Shown here: positions 59,935 through 64,000 of the stretch, piece by piece | Layout of the letters: each line of letters starts with the position of its first letter | How positions within the stretch are numbered: position 1 is the first letter of the stretch | Source: Morella rubra | Lineage: Eukaryota > Streptophyta > Magnoliopsida > Fagales > Myricaceae | Assembly: GCA_003952965.2 (NCBI GenBank) | Contig: CM025855.1 | Location: forward strand, 1,835,252-1,899,251 | Direction: 5' to 3' | Length of the DNA stretch: 64,000 nt | Program-made: the position numbers and the translations under genes | The notes under the pieces: generated by a model | Told to the model about the DNA's origin: nothing | Databases searched by the model: none | Seen by the model: the letters and a program-made list of their open reading frames with translations, nothing else

Positions 59935-60180
59935 AGAAGGCGTAGGTTGACCTGGATAGAGGGGTTATATGATTGACTTGAAGGCCAGGGTTGGTCCACA
60001 TTTCAAAACCAGTTCCAGTAGTCTTCCCAAGAACGTCGTCTCATGCTTCAACAACAATTTTCTAATCTGAAGAAGAAGTACGAAACCCCTCTTTCAGATC
60101 ATATTGCCACTTACAAATCTTTTGTGCATGATCTCCCAGCCATTGGTCTCCTATAACGGACAATGACAAAGTATTTTGAA
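59935..60180 (+). pseudogene. Possible copia gag fragment
   Basis: A frame from about 60025 reads QERRLMLQQQFSNLKKKYET and then PLSDHIATYKSFVHDLPAIG, which resembles the gag (UBN2-type) domain of copia elements. Stops precede and follow it. Support is limited to this short run. Confidence 0.4.
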
Positions 60181-60500
60181 TGATCAAGCGCTACCATTGA
60201 GCTAAAAGCTTAAGTCATTGTTAACCAAGATGCAACTTTATTTTCTTATAATAGCACAGAGCTCCGTACTAAGCGACAGGTGGATATGAAAGACTGCACC
60301 ACATGATTGCCATAGGTAGACTGTCAAGTCATCCAGTCATTCCCAATTCTAAAGGTTATTGTTGGCCGACATAAAGCCAACAATCCTTCAAAAACTACAT
60401 TAGGAACTCGAACGTGCGACCTTGCTCTTGATACTAATTGAAGGATCAAGCACCACCATTGAGCCAAAAGCTTAAGCTATTAACCAATGCCCAATCTTGG
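60165..60500. repeat. Pair of PBS/SINE-like repeat words
   Basis: gatcaagcgctaccattgag with ctaaaagcttaagtcattgt, near 60183, recurs as gatcaagcaccaccattgag with ccaaaagcttaagctatt near 60443. The second is preceded by a degenerate ctcttgatactaatt, the complement of a tRNA-Met type primer site. Such words are common at plant retroelement ends. No element could be delimited. Confidence 0.35.
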
Positions 60501-61084
60501 AGTAGCTTGCTCAAAGAAGAATATGAATGGCAGAATTTTTAGAATTTTCAGTTCTGTAAAATGCAAAATAAGCATTCCAATTCATATATGTTCCAAAATA
60601 GGAACCAGATTGTTGGTATCGGAACCCAAAATTCCAATTATGGTTGTTAGGTGGTTGGTCTTGGTTTATATGTCGTTGTCTTCAAGTACATCAATTCTCC
60701 TCCAGTTACACCTTTAGTTGTGTTTACATTCTCAACCTGCACAAAGTTAGTTCTTCCTTCTTGCACCTTTTACATAAAGGTCACGAGACCAGCTCTCACA
60801 CGTACTATACAACAGACCATCTCAACTATACCTACTCAACCCCAGAATGATCGATGTGATTCCAACTTTGTTACTTGAAACCTAGGGATCTATTGACCAT
60901 AAGTTAAATATATTGACCTAGCTGAGCCCTAGGATCTTTGAACACCAGTCAGTGGATTTAGAAGAGACTCTCATGCAGTAGGAAAACCTTCATCAACCTC
61001 TTTGTTAAGACTCTTGCAACTTAAGGCTAATTCCTTAATTAAGGGATGTGGCACAACTGATGTGGGACTAAAGATGAAGAGAGT

Positions 61085-61260
61085 ATATTGATGTGTGATG
61101 AGGCGTGTTGAGGCTATGGACGGTTGATGAAAGCGTGAAAAGTTAAAGGAGAAGCAATGGTCGCAAGTTTATTTTGAATCCGACTCACATGGGTTTGTGC
61201 AACGACATTAACGTACAATACCTCCGAACAAGACTCCATACTCTGGTCTGAAAATTTGTT
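61085..61260 (+). pseudogene. RNase H-like domain fragment 2
   Basis: caatggtcgcaagtttattttgaatccgac and tttgtgcaacgacattaac match the 27.3-kb fragment at nucleotide level. Frames are broken. The following stretch, 61311-61511, holds a 66-codon frame (FREDIPDLWTVGYEPQ) that I do not recognise. Confidence 0.45.
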
Positions 61261-62029
61261 TTCTTTTTTTTTTTTTTTCAAAATATTCACTTCATCACTC
61301 ATGATCTTGCATGATATCTTTCGGTGTGTCGGACTTTCACTTCGACATGATATTTCGGGAGGATATCCCGGACTTATGGACCGTGGGGTACGAGCCCCAA
61401 TGGTACCTCAAGCATCGGATTCCTCGAGTTGACGGAGTCGTTAATCCAACAATGGAGGGCATTGGGGATAATGAGATTATTGACCTGACACTGCCTAGAC
61501 ATCAGTGGTAGTCATTTTGTGGTCCTGTTGCTGTTAGCCATGGACCAGGTTGTAGACAACTTCCGTTTTGTACTTATTATCGCATTACGAGCTTCGTAAA
61601 GTTTTTGACCTGTAGTATGTGTAAATTCATTCTGTCCCTCCTTACGGAGTTTTGAGCCCAGAGTGTGGCTTGTTTGCTACAAAAACTCCTTCCTTAAGAT
61701 ACGTGGCTCCAGTTAGCATATTTATTTGTGCCGAAATATGTGTGCATTCCATTACGATAATTAAGTACTGTTGACAGTCAAGACTTTAACACTTTAAAGT
61801 GACCACCAACCCTTCACAAGGGATGTGAGACTAATCTCAACATTTTCCCATAGACTATTGGGCCGACACTTTGTTATTAAACTTGAGCTATGATACCAAT
61901 GTTAAAGTAATATTGAGGCTTTTCAACCTCAAATGTTAGCTCAACAAGTAAGGCTTTTTTTTCATACTTATAAATTGACTATTAATCCCTTTCACAACCG
62001 ATATGGGATTAACCCTAAAAGAAGTCTAT

Positions 62030-62400
62030 TATTGTGAACCCGTTAGTTGGTGAGGCTATGACGGTTGTGAAAGGCGTGAAACTAGCAAGGGAGAAGCAAT
62101 GGTCGCAAGTTTATTTTGAATCTGACTCACAGGTTTGTGTGACGACATTACGTACAATACTTCGCAAGCTCCATCTCTGAAGGCTGAAAATATTGTTCCT
62201 TTTTTTTTTTCTTCAAAATATTGTTCTTTCACTTCGACTATGTATCTTTCGAGTGTTCTTTCACTTCGACAAGTATTTCGGGAGTACTTGGACCAAGTGG
62301 ATTCCTAGAAGGATCAACCAACAGCTCAAATGCTGGCCCAATGGGCAGCCCACCACCAAATTACAGGATTTGTTGACAGTTATTGTATAGGATAGCCCAG
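62030..62400 (+). pseudogene. RNase H-like domain fragment 3
   Basis: gaacccgttagttggtgagg, tggtcgcaagtttatttt and tgctggcccaatgggcagcc correspond to the fragment at 27230-27510. Several indels and a T-run near 62200 interrupt it. Translation near the end gives RRINQQLKCWPNGQPTTKL, in a shifted frame. Confidence 0.5.
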
Positions 62401-62609
62401 AGACAGTAGCGTGGGACTCTCCTATCCTGTAATCTTTAGTCAACTTTAAATTTAAAACAAAATAATAAAAGGTTCTCTTAATAAGGGGTAAAAGTTAAAA
62501 CTATAGAATTATTAGTTTACGCAATTAGTCTATAATTTTTTTCCTTAAAATAAAGAACAGTATAAACTATTAAGGCAAAACATTGAAATGACATCAATCC
62601 TTGCTCGCA

Positions 62610-62850
62610 TTCAACTGCCGAACATGATTTATTTGAGGATGCGTTTCTCGCCATATTTATACAGAATTACCAAAGTGCGTTGGGAAGGGTAAAACAAGAT
62701 TTTTAAAAACACATGGCCGGTACATTAAGTCGAACATGTGAATGGACCCCGTTCAAGTTTTGGTTGAGGGCCGTCATTTCATACTACGTCATTTGTCGCG
62801 TAGAGCTTGTCACGTCAAACACACAATTTGTCTTCTTGGGGATGAAACAG
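62610..62850. repeat. Direct copy of the 19.78-20.15 kb repeat
   Basis: Shares ccgaacatgatttatttgag, catatttatacagaatta, aagttttggttgaggg and gtcaaacacacaatttgtct in the same order and orientation. Non-coding. Confidence 0.7.
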
Positions 62851-63419
62851 AAATCCCACCTCAGCTCTTCAGCTCATGCTCGCTTCGCATGCAGAACATT
62901 TTGTCCGCTCCAGCAGAAAATACCAGAACAGAACTTACCCATCACATGCGAGCAGAACATTTTTTAGCACAGTTCTGCTGGTAATTTCAGGTTCTTGCGT
63001 TTCACATTAATTTATTGAAATTGCGGTTTATATGAAGCTGTAGCTGAAAGGATGTTTTGTTTGCCTTTGAAATATAATAATATTGCGATTGGTGCAACGT
63101 ATCAATCTCTGGGCATAAAGAGTTGAGGAATGGGATATTCCCGATTTAGTTGACAGTTTGACACAGCAAGCAAAGAACGGGTCACATAACACCTCTCCCA
63201 AAATTTTACTAAAAGAAGTTGGTTGCAATGTTAAGAAACATTTTGGATCCCCCAAACCAAAAAAAGAACAATTTATGTTCTGTTTTCCGAGTTGTAAAAG
63301 AAGTGTTTGTTCAAAGCTGAAATGCCATGACCAAAAAGAAATTGCGGATTTCCCAGAGTCATTATGTGGGCCGTTCCACGAATTTCCCCACGGCCAATTG
63401 CCTCCGACCAAACGTGACT

Positions 63420-63549
63420 GACCCGTTTCTCACAATCTCTCGCAGTTATCTCCCTGCCAGCGATAACTTCCGGAACACCCTTCCTCTTCCTCTTCTATTT
63501 TCCCCACGCCCATCCTCCGTGCCAGCCTAGACTCATTTCGTCGGGCCTG

Positions 63550-63594
<45 letters not shown>

Positions 63595-63662
63595 GTCACT
63601 GCCCATTTTCGCCTTTGCTAATTAACAGCTCCGCCATCGTCGATCAACGGCCGTTCATCCAG
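63420..63662 (+). other. Probable 5' non-coding first exon of a gene beyond the window
   Basis: The stretch is pyrimidine-rich and much less AT-rich than its surroundings, with a (CT)n run, and ends gttcatccag/gtaagc at 63662, a consensus splice donor. It contains no long frame. CT-rich leaders followed by a first intron are common in plant housekeeping genes. Product unknown, because the coding exons would lie past 64000. Confidence 0.45.
63553..63592. repeat. (CT)n microsatellite
   Basis: About 20 ct units inside the putative 5' leader. Confidence 0.9.
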
Positions 63663-64000
63663 GTAAGCTTGTATCGTTTTATTGTTTCTCTGCTGTGTAA
63701 TGCGCCCATCCAGCGATGTAACCCACAGATGGGAGAGAGGAATTGTAAATTTGTAACAGAAGAATTTCCTGATTTTATTTTCCAGAACCAATGAAAAGGC
63801 TTCATATTTTATGGGGTTTGAGGTTTTTAACCAGTGTTATACGAAATAAGTATCAAGGAAATATGATCTGAATATGTACTGAGAAGATTTTGAGGCTTTC
63901 ACCTTGAACAGGCTGCGCGTGTCTGTACAACGCAAACCACATCCTTCCAAAAGAACATTTGGCAAAATATTTTGTGAAGTGCGACCTGTTCCTTATTGGT

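Noticed and set aside
61311..61511. 66-codon frame (FREDIPDLWTVGYEPQ)
   Set aside because: Could be a fragment of a larger protein but I cannot identify it, and the neighbouring sequence is decayed repeat.
1..64000. tRNA, rRNA, CRISPR arrays, bacterial operons
   Set aside because: A read-through of both strands for tRNA-like T-loop words and regular spaced repeats found nothing convincing. The gene structure is clearly plant nuclear.

Overview
This is nuclear DNA of a flowering plant, most likely a eudicot. The base composition is AT-rich. Genes carry short exons with GT-AG introns. Recognisable plant families are present: cyclic nucleotide-gated channels (CNGCs), a DYW-type PPR protein, an At4g10955-type lipase-like hydrolase, prolyl 4-hydroxylase and ribosomal protein eS8. 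Much of the rest is Ty1/copia, Mutator-like (MULE), CACTA and retroposon sequence. I cannot name the species.

Layout. 0.3-2.0 kb: a Mutator-like element with ~310-bp terminal inverted repeats and 9-bp target duplications; it carries the last exon of a prolyl 4-hydroxylase gene. 2.6-3.1 kb: a probable solo LTR. 3.4-8.2 kb: two decayed copies of an At4g10955-like hydrolase, separated by a truncated copia element (minus strand) and a CACTA end. 8.2-12.4 kb: a second truncated copia element (plus strand). 13.2-18.6 kb: CNGC copy A (minus strand), the only copy whose eight exons join into one open frame (595 codons). 19-27 kb: dispersed repeats, a third copia fragment, a retroposon tail, and a decayed DYW PPR gene related to At4g16835. 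29.0-33.6 kb: CNGC copy B, frameshifted. 34-36.2 kb: non-coding repeats. 37-40.7 kb: CNGC copy C, decayed. 43.3-52.6 kb: CNGC copy D, whose last exon is split by a complete, young 5.2-kb copia element with 375-bp LTRs. 52.8-53.3 kb: an eS8 pseudogene next to a CACTA-like end. 54.6-55.6 kb: a second Mutator-like element with perfect 9-bp target duplications. 58.0-59.9 kb: hydrolase copy 3, nearly intact but with one single-base frameshift. 60-62.5 kb: fragments of gag and RNase H-like sequence. 63.4-64 kb: the CT-rich 5' non-coding exon of a gene that probably continues beyond the window.

How it fits together. The window is a nested tandem-duplication locus. CNGC copies A and C share 3' flanks, and copies B and D share different, longer 3' flanks, so an A-B pair appears to have been duplicated to give C-D. 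Pieces of the B/D flank recur near 2.0 kb and 53.9 kb, next to the two ends where hydrolase copies lie. This suggests the hydrolase and CNGC genes were duplicated as neighbours. Transposons then broke copies one by one. The most interesting points are the intact CNGC without its usual C-terminal calmodulin-binding region, the gene-fragment-carrying Mutator element with a paralogous empty site in the same window, and the recent copia insertion in copy D.
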